Counted from the first letter of the stretch, positions 23,674 through 32,567 are shown. The stretch is 57,791 nucleotides of DNA from Eubacteriales bacterium (GCA_030524205.1 JAUNGZ010000016.1:1-57791), one strand, 5' to 3'. Translations and numbers: made by a program. The notes: generated by a model not told the origin, from the sequence alone.

Positions 23674-25041
23674 TCAGCCGCGCTCATCCAGATTCTTGTA
23701 CACGGTCGACTTGGCCAGCGGCTTATAGGCCGGGCGGATGATCTTGCCGCCGCTCGTGACCTCCTCGAGACGGTGCGCCATCCAGCCGACAATGCGCGCG
23801 GTGGCGAACAGCGGCGTGTAAATCGACTTGGGCAGGCCGAGCATCTTATACACAAAGCCGGAGTACAGGTCGACGTTGGCGCACATGGGCTTATCCAGCC
23901 CTTTTTTCTCCGCAAAAATCTGCGGCGTCAGCTTTTCAACCAGCTCGATGAGCGCCATTTCCTCGGAAAAGCCCGTTTTTTCGGCCAGCGGACGCGCCGC
24001 TTTCTTCAGCGCGACCGCGCGCGGGTCGGATAACGTGTAAATCGCATGGCCCATGCCGTAGATCAGGCCCGAGCCGTCGCCCGCCGCGCCGTCCATAATT
24101 TTGCGCAGATAATCCGCGACCTCGCCCTCGTCCGTCCAATTCCTGACGTTTTCCTTGATTTCGTCGAACTGCCGAACGACGCGCAGGTTGGCGCCGCCGT
24201 GTCGCGGCCCCTTGAGCGAGGACACGGCCGCCGCGATGGACGAATACGTATCCGTGCCCGAGGACGAGGTAACGCGCACGGTGAACGACGAGTTGTTGCC
24301 GCCGCCGTGCTCGGCGTGCAGGATCAGGCAGCGGTCGAGCAGCAGCGCCTCGTCCGCGGTGTATTCGCCGTTCGGGCGGATCAGGTGCAGAATGTTTTCC
24401 GCCGTCGACCGGTCGGGGTCGGGCACGTGCAGGAACATCGAATCGCCGTCAAAATAGCGGCGCTTGGCCTGATAGGCGTGCGAGATGATGACCGGGAATT
24501 TGGCCATCAGGCTGATGCCCTGCCGCATGATGTTCTCGACCGTGGTTTCGTCCGGGTTTTCATCGTAGGAATAGAGCGCGAGCGTCGCGCCGGCGAGCTT
24601 GTTCATGATGTCGCGGCTGGGCGCGCGCATGATCATATCCTCGGTAAAGTTATCGGGCAGCGCGCGCTCCAGACCGATCGTGTGCTGGAAATCGGTCAGC
24701 TGCCGGCGGTTTGGCAGCGAGCCGCACATCAGCAGATAGCCGACCTCTTCAAAGCCGAAGCGGTTTTCCTGCTCCAGCCCGTGAATCAGATCGTACACGT
24801 TGTAGCCGCGGTAGGTCAGGCGGCCTTCAATCGGCTCGCGCTCGCCTTCGTTCATGATATAGCCGTGCACGTTGCCCAGACGGCTCGCGCCGACCAGCAC
24901 GCCCGTGCCGTCCGCATTGCGCAGGCCGCGCTTGATGCTGTATCGGGAGAACAGCTCGGCCGGAATCTGATCGTGCATACGGAAGCTCTCGCTCAATTCC
25001 TGCAAAAGCTCTTCTCTTACAAAATTCGGCTGCGTCGTCAT
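23674..25041 (-). CDS. gltA: Citrate synthase
   Basis: At 455 aa it condenses acetyl-CoA and oxaloacetate to citrate, here probably for glutamate synthesis in an incomplete anaerobic TCA route. Catalytic residues are visible: His in LILHAEHGGGNNSSF, His in YGMGHAIYT, and Asp in CANVDLYSGF. The length and N-terminal extension match the larger bacterial citrate synthases of gut clostridia. No aconitase or isocitrate dehydrogenase lies next to it. It has its own promoter. Confidence 0.95.
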   Translation of the reverse strand: MTTQPNFVREELLQELSESFRMHDQIPAELFSRYSIKRGLRNADGTGVLVGASRLGNVHGYIMNEGEREPIEGRLTYRGYNVYDLIHGLEQENRFGFEEVGYLLMCGSLPNRRQLTDFQHTIGLERALPDNFTEDMIMRAPSRDIMNKLAGATLALYSYDENPDETTVENIMRQGISLMAKFPVIISHAYQAKRRYFDGDSMFLHVPDPDRSTAENILHLIRPNGEYTADEALLLDRCLILHAEHGGGNNSSFTVRVTSSSGTDTYSSIAAAVSSLKGPRHGGANLRVVRQFDEIKENVRNWTDEGEVADYLRKIMDGAAGDGSGLIYGMGHAIYTLSDPRAVALKKAARPLAEKTGFSEEMALIELVEKLTPQIFAEKKGLDKPMCANVDLYSGFVYKMLGLPKSIYTPLFATARIVGWMAHRLEEVTSGGKIIRPAYKPLAKSTVYKNLDERG

Positions 25042-25083
25042 CGGGCTTTCTCCTTTCCGGTTCGGGATGCGAACAATGAATAT

Positions 25084-25112
25084 ATTTTACATCAAACTTG
25101 CAAAAATGTCAA
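25084..25112 (-). promoter_or_regulatory. Promoter of citrate synthase
   Basis: TTGACA (25107-25112) and TAAAAT (25084-25089) are 17 bp apart on the minus strand. The leader is about 35 nt with GAAAGGAGAAAG before the start. The upstream AT-rich stretch 25113-25260 has no other recognisable feature. Confidence 0.85.
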
Positions 25113-25260
25113 TTCTCGCCGCTTGTGTAAACGTACAAAAAGCGTGTTGCCGCATTTTTCCCTATTGTTCACAATGTTTGTACGCAAGTTTATTTTTAAA
25201 TTTTGCAAACAGTTTCTCACAGCAAAGCGAAAAAGCCCGTGCCGCGGCGCGTACAAAATA

Positions 25261-25289
25261 GAACAAAGGCGGCAGCGCCGCCTTTGTTC
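25261..25289. terminator. Terminator of the L,D-transpeptidase gene
   Basis: GAACAAAGGCGGC/GCCGCCTTTGTTC is a perfect 13-bp stem with a 3-nt loop, 45 nt past the gene's end. Confidence 0.75.
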
Positions 25290-25334
25290 TCATTAAATTG
25301 CCCAATGGCCGCCCGTGGTTCCGACCGAACGGTT

Positions 25335-28028
25335 TTAGAAAATGACGACCGTCGTTCCCACCGGAACGGTATCATAGATCCACTGGATATCGCTCTTATA
25401 CATGCGCACGCAGCCGTGCGAGACCGGATAACCGGCGCTGAAATCATATTCTTTGTCCGTTCCGGGGTAGCAGAGGCGCGAATGGAACGCATATCCGGTG
25501 CCCGGGTAAAAGCCGACGACAGGGCGCACGGTGTAGGTGGAGGTCGTCCAGCCGCCCGCGCTCTTGTAGGACACCGTGGTGATGCCGGTCGGCGTGGGCG
25601 TCGACGCCGCGCCCGTGCCGACGAGGAAGGACTTATGCAGCTTCCAGTTCCCCTTGGAGCCGGTAAACACGTTTACGTGCTGATACGCGCGGTTGATCCA
25701 AAGCAGGTATTTCGAGTTGCTCGAATAGCCCTTGGCGTTGACGAAAACTTCCTTTTCGTAGCTCGCGTAGTCGTTATTGACCGCGTACGCCGTCGTATAG
25801 TTGCCGCGGTATGTAGAGGAGACCAGACCCAGCACCCGGTCCACGTCGCGCTGATAGTACCACTCGTCCGAATGGTTTTCGATCGGCACGGTCTTTTCCG
25901 CGTAAACCTCCTCGGTTTCGCCGGTCGAGGGGTTGGCGTAGCTCAGCTTAAAGCCGATGGTCACGCTCTTCTGCATGTTCTTGGTGAATTCAAAATACGA
26001 GGTGTGGCGCGAAACCTTATCGGCGGTCAGCTCAAAATTCTCGTTGGCGAAGCCCTCGATCGGCTTGCCGTCCTGATACCACTGCGCCTTGCACACCTTG
26101 GGCTCCTGCACGCCCGCAAACTTGACCTGCGTCAGCAGCGAGCCGCCCGGCGTGACCTTGGTGGGCACGCCGATCTCGATGGAAACGCCGGCAAGGCCCT
26201 GATCAATGTTTTCGAGCTTGGAATCGGCGGTCAGCGTCACCTCGCAGCCGACCGCGCGGATATCGACCTCGCCGGCCTTGCCCCTGCCGTCGACCTTGGA
26301 GCCGAGGCCCGCGACGGTCAGCGTATCGACCGCCTTATTCAGCGTCAGATGGTTGTTCTTCGCGCCGCCCGCGATCTGCACGCCGGCCGCCGGGCCGTCG
26401 ACAACGATGGTGTTGCCGCTGCCCGTGACGGAAAGCCGCTCGGCCTCCATACCGGTCAGGGTGATCGTGCGGTTTGAGGCGGTGATCTCGATATTATTCG
26501 CCGCGCCGCGGTAGGAAACGGCGCCGCCCGTGCCGGCGATCAGCAGCGTGCCGGCCGACGAGCCGCCGGTCAGCTCGATCTTGGCCTCGCCCGCCGGGTC
26601 GGCGGCAATCAGCCCAAGCTCGGTCTTACCCTGCGCGGTCAGCTCAACCGCCTCCGCGCCCTTGAGCACGACGCGGCCCGCCGCCGTCACCGCGTCGAGC
26701 GCGATTTTCTCGACGGCAGCCGGGAAATACAGGTCGCCCGCCGCCGTCAGATCCTCGAGCTTGTTTTCCGGAGCGGACAGCAGCGCGCCGCCCTGAACCG
26801 TCTCCGGATATCCTTCCGCTTCGATAAAATCCGGTACGATGCGCAGCAGCATCGTCACGAACTGCGCGCGCGTCAGCGCGGCGTTCGGCGCGAGGGTTGT
26901 CGCGGTGTCGCCCTTGACCACGCCCGCCGAAACCAGCGCGGCGGCGGCGTTTTTCTGCGCCGCGGTCATGGAGGACGTGTCCGTAAAGGCCGCAAGCGCG
27001 TCGCTGTCTCCGGGCACGCCGTCATAGACGAACGCGCGCGCGAGCAGCACAAAGGCCTCGGCGCGGGTGCAGGCCGCGTCGAAATTGCGGCTGTCCGCCG
27101 CGTCGATCAGGCCCAGATGGATGGCTTTGCCCAGATCGTTCGCGTACCACGCGTTCTGGGGCACGTTTTTCAGGCCGGAAACGTCGTCCGCCTCGGAAGC
27201 GCCCAGCGTGCGGTTGAGGATGACGGCGGCCTCGGAGCGCTTGACCGGGTCGTCGGGCAGGATTTTACCGCCCGCGCCCTTCAAAAGCCCCAGCTCGACC
27301 GCGCGCGCCAGCGACGCCTCGGCCCAGTGGCCCGCCATGTCCGGGAAGGCGGGCTCGGCGGGCTGGCCGGTCTGGTCCTCGCCGGTGTCGGTCACAAGGG
27401 TGAGAGTGACCGGAAGCGCGCCTGCCATAATGCGCGCGACGTACAGCTTGGCCGCATCGAGATCGAAACCGCCGGTTACGATCAGCGCGCCCGCGTCATA
27501 TGCGGCGGCTTCGCCGACGGCCGCGCCGTCAAGCGCAGCCGACAGCGCCGCATCCCCGTCCCGCTCGGCAAGCGCCTTCTGCGCGCCGTCCGTCAGGCCG
27601 AGCTGTATGTAAGCCGCACCGTCATCCAGCCCGGCTTCGGCGAGCGTCACATCCGCGTTTTTCAGCGAGATTTTGCCGTCCGCAGTTGCGATGGACAGCA
27701 CATTCGGCAGCATCAGAAAGGTCGCGAGCCCATCCGCCGCATCCGCGCCTTCCGGCAGGGTGACGGCGACCGTTTTCCGGTCGTCCGGAAAGGCGACGAC
27801 GGCACTTTCAAAGCCAAGCAGCTCGAGCCGTTTCTCCAGCACGGCCTTCACGTCCGCCTGCGTTTTGTCCCACATTTGGTCGGTATCCATTTCCTCCGGC
27901 AGCGTGGCCGCGAAGGTCAGCACCGTTTCCTCCGCGCCCTCCGCCGGCGCGGTATCGCCGTCCGCCGCGAAGGCCGCGGAAAACAGCATCAGAGCGGCCA
28001 GCAGGCCGCTGAGCAATCGTTTCTTCAA
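25335..28028 (-). CDS. Secreted protein: SecD-head-like domain, three SLH domains, L,D-transpeptidase (YkuD)
   Basis: The 897-aa protein has a signal peptide (KKRLLSGLLAALMLFSAAFA). About residues 30-200 resemble the periplasmic P1/head domain of SecD: VLEKRLELLGFE, VTLPEGADAADG, and GALPVTLTLV at the end. Residues about 205-395 hold three SLH repeats (FPDMAGHWAEASLARAVELG is the clearest), which bind secondary wall polymer. A glycine-rich beta-repeat region and an Ig-like segment follow. The C-terminal YkuD domain ends with the catalytic SHGCVRM. TTG 28028 is preferred because GGGGG lies 10 nt upstream; ATG 28049 has no ribosome binding site. It probably makes or edits 3-3 peptidoglycan cross-links at the wall. 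Confidence 0.85.
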   Translation of the reverse strand: MKKRLLSGLLAALMLFSAAFAADGDTAPAEGAEETVLTFAATLPEEMDTDQMWDKTQADVKAVLEKRLELLGFESAVVAFPDDRKTVAVTLPEGADAADGLATFLMLPNVLSIATADGKISLKNADVTLAEAGLDDGAAYIQLGLTDGAQKALAERDGDAALSAALDGAAVGEAAAYDAGALIVTGGFDLDAAKLYVARIMAGALPVTLTLVTDTGEDQTGQPAEPAFPDMAGHWAEASLARAVELGLLKGAGGKILPDDPVKRSEAAVILNRTLGASEADDVSGLKNVPQNAWYANDLGKAIHLGLIDAADSRNFDAACTRAEAFVLLARAFVYDGVPGDSDALAAFTDTSSMTAAQKNAAAALVSAGVVKGDTATTLAPNAALTRAQFVTMLLRIVPDFIEAEGYPETVQGGALLSAPENKLEDLTAAGDLYFPAAVEKIALDAVTAAGRVVLKGAEAVELTAQGKTELGLIAADPAGEAKIELTGGSSAGTLLIAGTGGAVSYRGAANNIEITASNRTITLTGMEAERLSVTGSGNTIVVDGPAAGVQIAGGAKNNHLTLNKAVDTLTVAGLGSKVDGRGKAGEVDIRAVGCEVTLTADSKLENIDQGLAGVSIEIGVPTKVTPGGSLLTQVKFAGVQEPKVCKAQWYQDGKPIEGFANENFELTADKVSRHTSYFEFTKNMQKSVTIGFKLSYANPSTGETEEVYAEKTVPIENHSDEWYYQRDVDRVLGLVSSTYRGNYTTAYAVNNDYASYEKEVFVNAKGYSSNSKYLLWINRAYQHVNVFTGSKGNWKLHKSFLVGTGAASTPTPTGITTVSYKSAGGWTTSTYTVRPVVGFYPGTGYAFHSRLCYPGTDKEYDFSAGYPVSHGCVRMYKSDIQWIYDTVPVGTTVVIF

Positions 28029-28063
28029 GTTCTGGTTTCCCCCCTGCATTCATATGTATTTCT

Positions 28064-28092
28064 ATTGTACGGTGGGCGGCATGGCTTGTCAA
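28064..28092 (-). promoter_or_regulatory. Promoter of the SLH/L,D-transpeptidase gene
   Basis: Near-consensus TTGACA (28087-28092) and TACAAT (28064-28069) with a 17-bp spacer on the minus strand. Confidence 0.88.
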
Positions 28093-28152
28093 GCCAAAGC
28101 GCACTGCTTTTGGAACGATTCCCCGCCCTTTCCCGTCAAAATGAAGCAAAGG

Positions 28153-28181
28153 TTTACAACCCCGCAACCTCGTGATATACT
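28153..28181 (+). promoter_or_regulatory. Promoter of the zinc-ribbon/LprI-like gene
   Basis: TTTACA and TATACT with a 17-bp spacer; GAGGAGG follows 30 nt later. It is divergent from the L,D-transpeptidase promoter. Confidence 0.82.
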
Positions 28182-28225
28182 AACAAAGGATTTTGATTAC
28201 CGATTATTCAGAGGAGGAACCATCC

Positions 28226-29518
28226 ATGCTTTGCAAGAATTGCGGCAAGGAGCTGCCCATCGCGGGCAAATTCTGCCCCTTCTGCGGCGCACCGATCGAG
28301 CAGGCCGGCGCAAACGACGAAACCGCCGTTTTCACCGCCCTGCCAGACGAGCTGAACGGCCCGCTCGACCTTTCGGCCTTCGACGCCGTCATGAAGGACG
28401 TGCACGGCGCGCAGGACGGCGGCGCGGCCGACCCGCTTGCCGCGACCGATCCGCATATGCCGCGGGCGGACGAACTGCCGCCGATCAACGTGCCGCCCGT
28501 GCGGCGCGCACAGGGCGCGCCGGGCGCGCCCCGCACCACCTATTTTGAGCAGCCCGACCTCGACGACAAGCCGTTTAAAAAGCCGTCCAAGGGCAAAAAG
28601 GGCGCGGTGATCGCGCTGGTCGTCGTGCTCGTGCTGGCGCTGATCGGCGGCGGCGTGTGGTTCGTCCTCTCCCGCCAGCCGGACGAAAACCTGACGCTGG
28701 CCGAAAAGTACATGAAGCACGGCGATTTCGACAAGGCGCTCGAATACTACCTTGCCGCGCAGGGCGAGGCCAAGGACCCCGCCTCGCTCGACCAGACCAT
28801 CCAGCTGCTCAAGGATTTCCAGACCGCGCAGGGCTTTATGGACAACGGGCAGTACACCGAGGCGCTCGCGGCCCTGCAGCTTTTGCAGAACCGTGTGACC
28901 GACCCGGATTCCCCGCTGTACGACGCGATCAAGGAGCTGACGGACAAGGCCTCCGCCGCCCAGTCGGACAGCCAGTTCGCCGCCGATCTGCAGAAGGCGT
29001 CGGATTACCTTGCCAACAAGCAGTACGACCAGTGCGCCGCCCAGCTCGACATGCTCGCCGCGGACGACACGCTGACCGGCGAGCAGGTCAAGCAGGTCGA
29101 AAAGCTGCGCGACAGCCTCAAGGAAGCGCGGGAGGCCGCCGAACGGCAGGAGCAGAACCAGCAGCAGCAGCAGGAGAAGAAGCAGGGCTTTGTTGACCAG
29201 ATGAACCAGCTCGACGAAAACGACCAGAAGATCGCCGCCGCCGCGACGGCCGAGGAGGAGCTTGACCTGACCTCGACCTCGTTCGAGGCGTGGGACACGC
29301 TGCTCAGCGATATGTACGACCATCTGGCCACCGTGCTCAACGCCGACCAGTACGCCTCCGAGGAGGAGAGCTACAAGAAGTGGGTCGAGGAGCGCGACGC
29401 GGGCGCGCAGAACGCCGCCAAGGACGCCGCGGACGAAACCGCCGGCAAGCTGGCCGCGGCGAGCTTCAAGCAGAGCTACACCAAGACACGGTGCTATAAG
29501 CTACTCGACATGATGTAA
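28226..29518 (+). CDS. Zinc-ribbon membrane protein with TPR-like and LprI-like (DUF1311) regions
   Basis: This 430-aa protein starts with a zinc ribbon (CKNCGKELPIAGKFCPFCG). A Pro/Ala/Asp-rich linker leads to one membrane segment (AVIALVVVLVLALIGGGVWF, about residues 130-150). The outer part has TPR-like helices (AEKYMKHGDFDKALEYYLAA) and a Gln/Glu-rich coiled stretch. The end (AWDTLLSDMYDHLATVLN, then TKTRCYKLLDMM) resembles lysozyme-inhibitor LprI domains, though the usual Cys pattern is reduced. Start 28226 follows GAGGAGGAACC. Topology implies a cytoplasmic zinc ribbon and an external helical domain. Function is unknown. Confidence 0.75.
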   Translation: MLCKNCGKELPIAGKFCPFCGAPIEQAGANDETAVFTALPDELNGPLDLSAFDAVMKDVHGAQDGGAADPLAATDPHMPRADELPPINVPPVRRAQGAPGAPRTTYFEQPDLDDKPFKKPSKGKKGAVIALVVVLVLALIGGGVWFVLSRQPDENLTLAEKYMKHGDFDKALEYYLAAQGEAKDPASLDQTIQLLKDFQTAQGFMDNGQYTEALAALQLLQNRVTDPDSPLYDAIKELTDKASAAQSDSQFAADLQKASDYLANKQYDQCAAQLDMLAADDTLTGEQVKQVEKLRDSLKEAREAAERQEQNQQQQQEKKQGFVDQMNQLDENDQKIAAAATAEEELDLTSTSFEAWDTLLSDMYDHLATVLNADQYASEEESYKKWVEERDAGAQNAAKDAADETAGKLAAASFKQSYTKTRCYKLLDMM

Positions 29519-29519
29519 G

Positions 29520-29697
29520 TCGATTGAAAGCCCGCTTTCTGCGAAAGCGGGCTTTCAATCGAGGAACGCACGCTGGGAGCGTGCTATTGCGCCAGCGGCC
29601 CCTCGGAATTTCGATTCCGAGGGGCCGCTGCCTTTGTATAAAATCCAAGGCGCATGTCCTTGGATTTTATGAAAACGGCTGTTTCACACCCGTTTTC
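29520..29697 (+). repeat. Stem-loop module, copy C (after the zinc-ribbon gene), five hairpins
   Basis: Beginning 2 nt after the stop there are five hairpins. Hairpin 1 (29520-29562) is a perfect 20-bp stem with a TGC loop. Hairpin 2 (29568-29584) is GCACGC/GCGTGC. Hairpin 3 (29594-29629) is a perfect 16-bp stem with a TTCG tetraloop. Hairpin 4 (29638-29670) is 13 bp with arm ATAAAATCCAAGG. Hairpin 5 (29671-29697) is GAAAACGG/CCGTTTTC. Linkers are GGAAC between 1 and 2 and CTATTGCGCC between 2 and 3. Order and linkers match copies A and B. Confidence 0.88.
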
Positions 29698-29748
29698 TAT
29701 CAGATGCGCGCGGCGGCACGGGAGACGAGGGACGAAGGGCGGGGCTGA

Positions 29749-29778
29749 TTGACCCTTTGGGGCGGGGTATGGTATACT
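29749..29778 (+). promoter_or_regulatory. Promoter of the lipase gene
   Basis: TTGACC and TATACT with an 18-bp spacer, 24 nt before the start codon. Confidence 0.75.
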
Positions 29779-29801
29779 GAAAAAGAACAGGGGGATTGCG
29801 T

Positions 29802-31163
29802 ATGGAGTATTGGAAACGCGCCGGGCGGGTTCTGGCGGTCTTTTGCCTTGCCAATTTTTTGCTGGTGTTTACCGTGGTCGCGCCGCTGTCCGGCTGGCCG
29901 GCGGCGGGCGTGCTGCTCGGGCTGCTGGCGTTTTATTTGTATTTTAACCTCCGTCCGCGCCGCGCCAAAGGGGCGACGCGCCGCCTGCGCGCGCTTTTGG
30001 GCGGATATGAGCTGCTGCTCGTCTGCTTTTTCGTCATTCTGGCGGAAACGGTGTTCTGTCCCGCGCTCGCGCTGTCGGGCGCGCTGGACGGTCTGGCCTA
30101 TTCGGGCGCAGTATGGATGCCGCTGCTTGTCAACGCGCTCGTGTTCGTGCCGGTGGTCGGGCTGCTGCTGGTGAACGGTTTTTTCCGCGTGCTGATCACC
30201 TGCAAGCGGCTGCGCGTCGTTTGGCGCGTGCTGCTTCTGCTGTGCTGGTGGGTGCCGCTGTTCAACCTGTACTTATTCTTCCGCGTGCTCAAGGCCGCGC
30301 GGAGCGAATACTACTTTGAACGGGCCCGGCTGGAGAGCGAGGCCGTCCACGCCGAAAACGGGGACTGCAAAACCCGGTACCCGCTCGTGCTCGTCCACGG
30401 CATTTTCTTCCGCGACTGGCAGCTGATCGGCTACTGGGGCCGCATCCCGCAGGCGCTGCAAAAATGCGGGGCGGAGATTTATTACGGCGGGCAGCAGTCG
30501 GCCGCGCCGGTGGCGGCCTCGGCGGCCGAGCTGAAGGCGCATATCCTCGAAATTTTGGAGCGAACAGGCGCGGAAAAGGTCAACCTGATCGCCCACTCCA
30601 AGGGCGGGCTGGACAGCCGCTGCGCCATTTCCCGGCTGGGGCTGGCGGACAAGGTCGCCTCGCTTACCACCATCAACACGCCGCACCGCGGCTGCGTATT
30701 CGCCGAGCATCTGCTGCAATCGCTGCCGCCCAAGCTGCTTGGCCAGATGGAACGCAAATACAACGCCGTTTTCCACAAGCTCGGCGACGACAAGCCCGAT
30801 TTCATGGGCGGCGTGCGCGATCTGGCGGCGGACGCCTGCCGCGCCTTCAACGAGCAGACGCCGGACGCGGAGGGCGTGCTCTACCAAAGCGTGATGAGCA
30901 CGATGAAAAGCCCCAAAAGCGCGGGCTTCCCCCTCAATCTCACATGGCGGCTGGTAAACAAGTACGACAAGCAGGAAAACGACGGCCTCGTGGCGCGCGC
31001 GTCCGCCCCGTGGGGGCGTTTTCTGGGCGAGGTGACCGTGCCCGGCCGGCGCGGCATCTCGCACGGCGATATCATCGACCTGCTGCGCGAGGATATCGAC
31101 GGCTTCAACGTGCGCGAGTTCTATATCGACCTTGTGCGGGATTTGAAGCAGCAGGGATTATAA
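29802..31163 (+). CDS. Membrane-anchored alpha/beta hydrolase, triacylglycerol-lipase-like
   Basis: The 453-aa protein has four to five N-terminal membrane segments (about residues 10-150), then a cytoplasmic or surface alpha/beta hydrolase. The oxyanion region is LVLVHGIFFRDW. The nucleophile elbow is AHSKGGLDS with the catalytic Ser. The acid/calcium region is NDGLVARAS, and the catalytic His is probably in GISHGDIIDL. These are hallmarks of family I bacterial lipases, though the multi-span anchor is unusual for them. AGGGGG is 7 nt before ATG 29802. The substrate could be a membrane or dietary lipid; this is untested. Confidence 0.82.
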   Translation: MEYWKRAGRVLAVFCLANFLLVFTVVAPLSGWPAAGVLLGLLAFYLYFNLRPRRAKGATRRLRALLGGYELLLVCFFVILAETVFCPALALSGALDGLAYSGAVWMPLLVNALVFVPVVGLLLVNGFFRVLITCKRLRVVWRVLLLLCWWVPLFNLYLFFRVLKAARSEYYFERARLESEAVHAENGDCKTRYPLVLVHGIFFRDWQLIGYWGRIPQALQKCGAEIYYGGQQSAAPVAASAAELKAHILEILERTGAEKVNLIAHSKGGLDSRCAISRLGLADKVASLTTINTPHRGCVFAEHLLQSLPPKLLGQMERKYNAVFHKLGDDKPDFMGGVRDLAADACRAFNEQTPDAEGVLYQSVMSTMKSPKSAGFPLNLTWRLVNKYDKQENDGLVARASAPWGRFLGEVTVPGRRGISHGDIIDLLREDIDGFNVREFYIDLVRDLKQQGL

Positions 31164-31167
31164 AGGC

Positions 31168-31205
31168 AAAAAAGAGCGTCAAGCCGCGGCTTGACGCTCT
31201 TTTTT
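31168..31205. terminator. Bidirectional terminator between lipase and brnQ
   Basis: A perfect 18-bp stem (arm AAAAAAGAGCGTCAAGCC) ends in T6 on both strands. It overlaps the last bases of the brnQ-like gene. Confidence 0.9.
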
Positions 31206-32505
31206 ATGCTTTCTCCGTTTTGCGCGCCAGCACCAGCCCGAGCGCCAGCCCCGCCCGCGCGGGCGCCGCCCAGCCCCGACCGTGCGCGGCGACCGGCCGC
31301 CGGTCGAACGCATCGGCCAGCAGCGGCAGGCGCAGGCCGCTCTGCGCGAGCGCCTCGACGACGCTCTGCGCGCAGGCGAGGCCGACCGTCAGCGGATAGA
31401 CCAGCCGGTACGCGCCCAGCCGCGGCGCAAAGGACAGCAGAATGAGCACGAGCGCCGCCGGATAAATCGCATTCAAAACGGGCGTGGACAGGCGGATGAT
31501 GCCCTCCAGCCCGATATTGGACACGACCATGCTGACCGCGGCGAAAAACGCCGCCCAGCCCTTGTACGGCACGCGCGGGAGCAGCCCGTGGAAATACTCG
31601 CTGACGCACGAGATCAGGCCGACGCAGGTGTTGAGGCACGCGATGACGAAAATTGCCGCGAGCAGCACGCTGCCCGGGCCGCCGAACAGCGCGGACACCA
31701 GCCGCGTGAGCGTGTCCGTGCCCGTTTTGCCGCCGGGAAAGGCCGCGCCGGACAGCGCGCCGACATGCGTCAGCATCGCGTAAACGATCAGCAGCACCGC
31801 GCCCGCGATCCAGCCCGCGCGGATCGTGCCGCGCACGACCGAGCGCTCGTCCTCCACGCCCCTCGCCCGGATGTTGAGCGCGATGACCGCGCCGAAATTG
31901 AGCGCCGCGATCGCGTCCATCGTCTGATAGCCGTACAGAAAGCCCTTGACCGGCGGCAGCGCGGCGTATGCCTGCTGCACCGCGCCGTAATGCGCGGTCA
32001 CGGGGAACGCCACGCAGCCGATAAACACCGCCGCGATCAGCAGCAGCAGGCAGGGGCACAGGATGCGGCCCAGCCGGTCGGTCAGCTTCTCGGGCTTGAG
32101 CGCGAGCAGCAGCGCGGCGGCGAAAAAGACCGCCGAATACGCGGCCTGCAAAGCGGCGCCCTCGCCTGCAAACGGCGCGACCGCCATCTGGAACGAGGTG
32201 CTCGCCGTGCGCGGGATTGCAAGGCAGGGGCCGATCGACAGGTAGATCAGCAGCGTGAACACGGCGGCAAACCGCGGATGCACGCGCCCGGCGAGCGTTT
32301 GCAGGCCGCCCGAACGCGCCACCGCGATCACGCCCAGTATCGGAAAGCCGATCGCGCTCGCCGCAAAGCCGAAAAAGGCCGGCCACGCGCTCGTTCCGGC
32401 CTCGGCGCCCAGAAAGGGCGGAAAAATCAGGTTGCCCGCCCCGAAAAACATGGAAAACAGCGTGAAGCCGACCAGCAGCAGATCACGCCCGCGCAGCTCG
32501 CGCAT
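31204..32505 (-). CDS. brnQ: Branched-chain amino acid:cation symporter, BrnQ family
   Basis: The product (433 aa) carries Leu, Ile and Val with Na+ or H+. Family signatures are GFTLFSMFFGAGNLIFPPFL at the start and SIGPCLAIPRTASTSFQ in the third segment; twelve membrane segments are expected. Start 32505 (MRELRGRD) follows AGGAGAGGAAGTG; an ATG-equivalent at 32526 overlaps it. The gene is monocistronic, with its own promoter and a shared terminator downstream. Confidence 0.93.
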   Translation of the reverse strand: MRELRGRDLLLVGFTLFSMFFGAGNLIFPPFLGAEAGTSAWPAFFGFAASAIGFPILGVIAVARSGGLQTLAGRVHPRFAAVFTLLIYLSIGPCLAIPRTASTSFQMAVAPFAGEGAALQAAYSAVFFAAALLLALKPEKLTDRLGRILCPCLLLLIAAVFIGCVAFPVTAHYGAVQQAYAALPPVKGFLYGYQTMDAIAALNFGAVIALNIRARGVEDERSVVRGTIRAGWIAGAVLLIVYAMLTHVGALSGAAFPGGKTGTDTLTRLVSALFGGPGSVLLAAIFVIACLNTCVGLISCVSEYFHGLLPRVPYKGWAAFFAAVSMVVSNIGLEGIIRLSTPVLNAIYPAALVLILLSFAPRLGAYRLVYPLTVGLACAQSVVEALAQSGLRLPLLADAFDRRPVAAHGRGWAAPARAGLALGLVLARKTEKA

Positions 32506-32534
32506 GGTTTCACTTCCTCTCCTCATGTTTTAAC

Positions 32535-32563
32535 AGTATACCCGAAAAAGGCGGAAAAAGCAA
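32535..32563 (-). promoter_or_regulatory. Promoter of brnQ
   Basis: TTGCTT (32558-32563) and TATACT (32535-32540) are 17 bp apart on the minus strand, immediately after the terminator of the upstream symporter. Confidence 0.7.
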
Positions 32564-32567
32564 AGAA

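Noticed and set aside
29520-29697. Simple intrinsic terminators only
   Set aside because: Several hairpins lack a U-tract, and the conserved order and linkers across three loci are not explained by termination alone.
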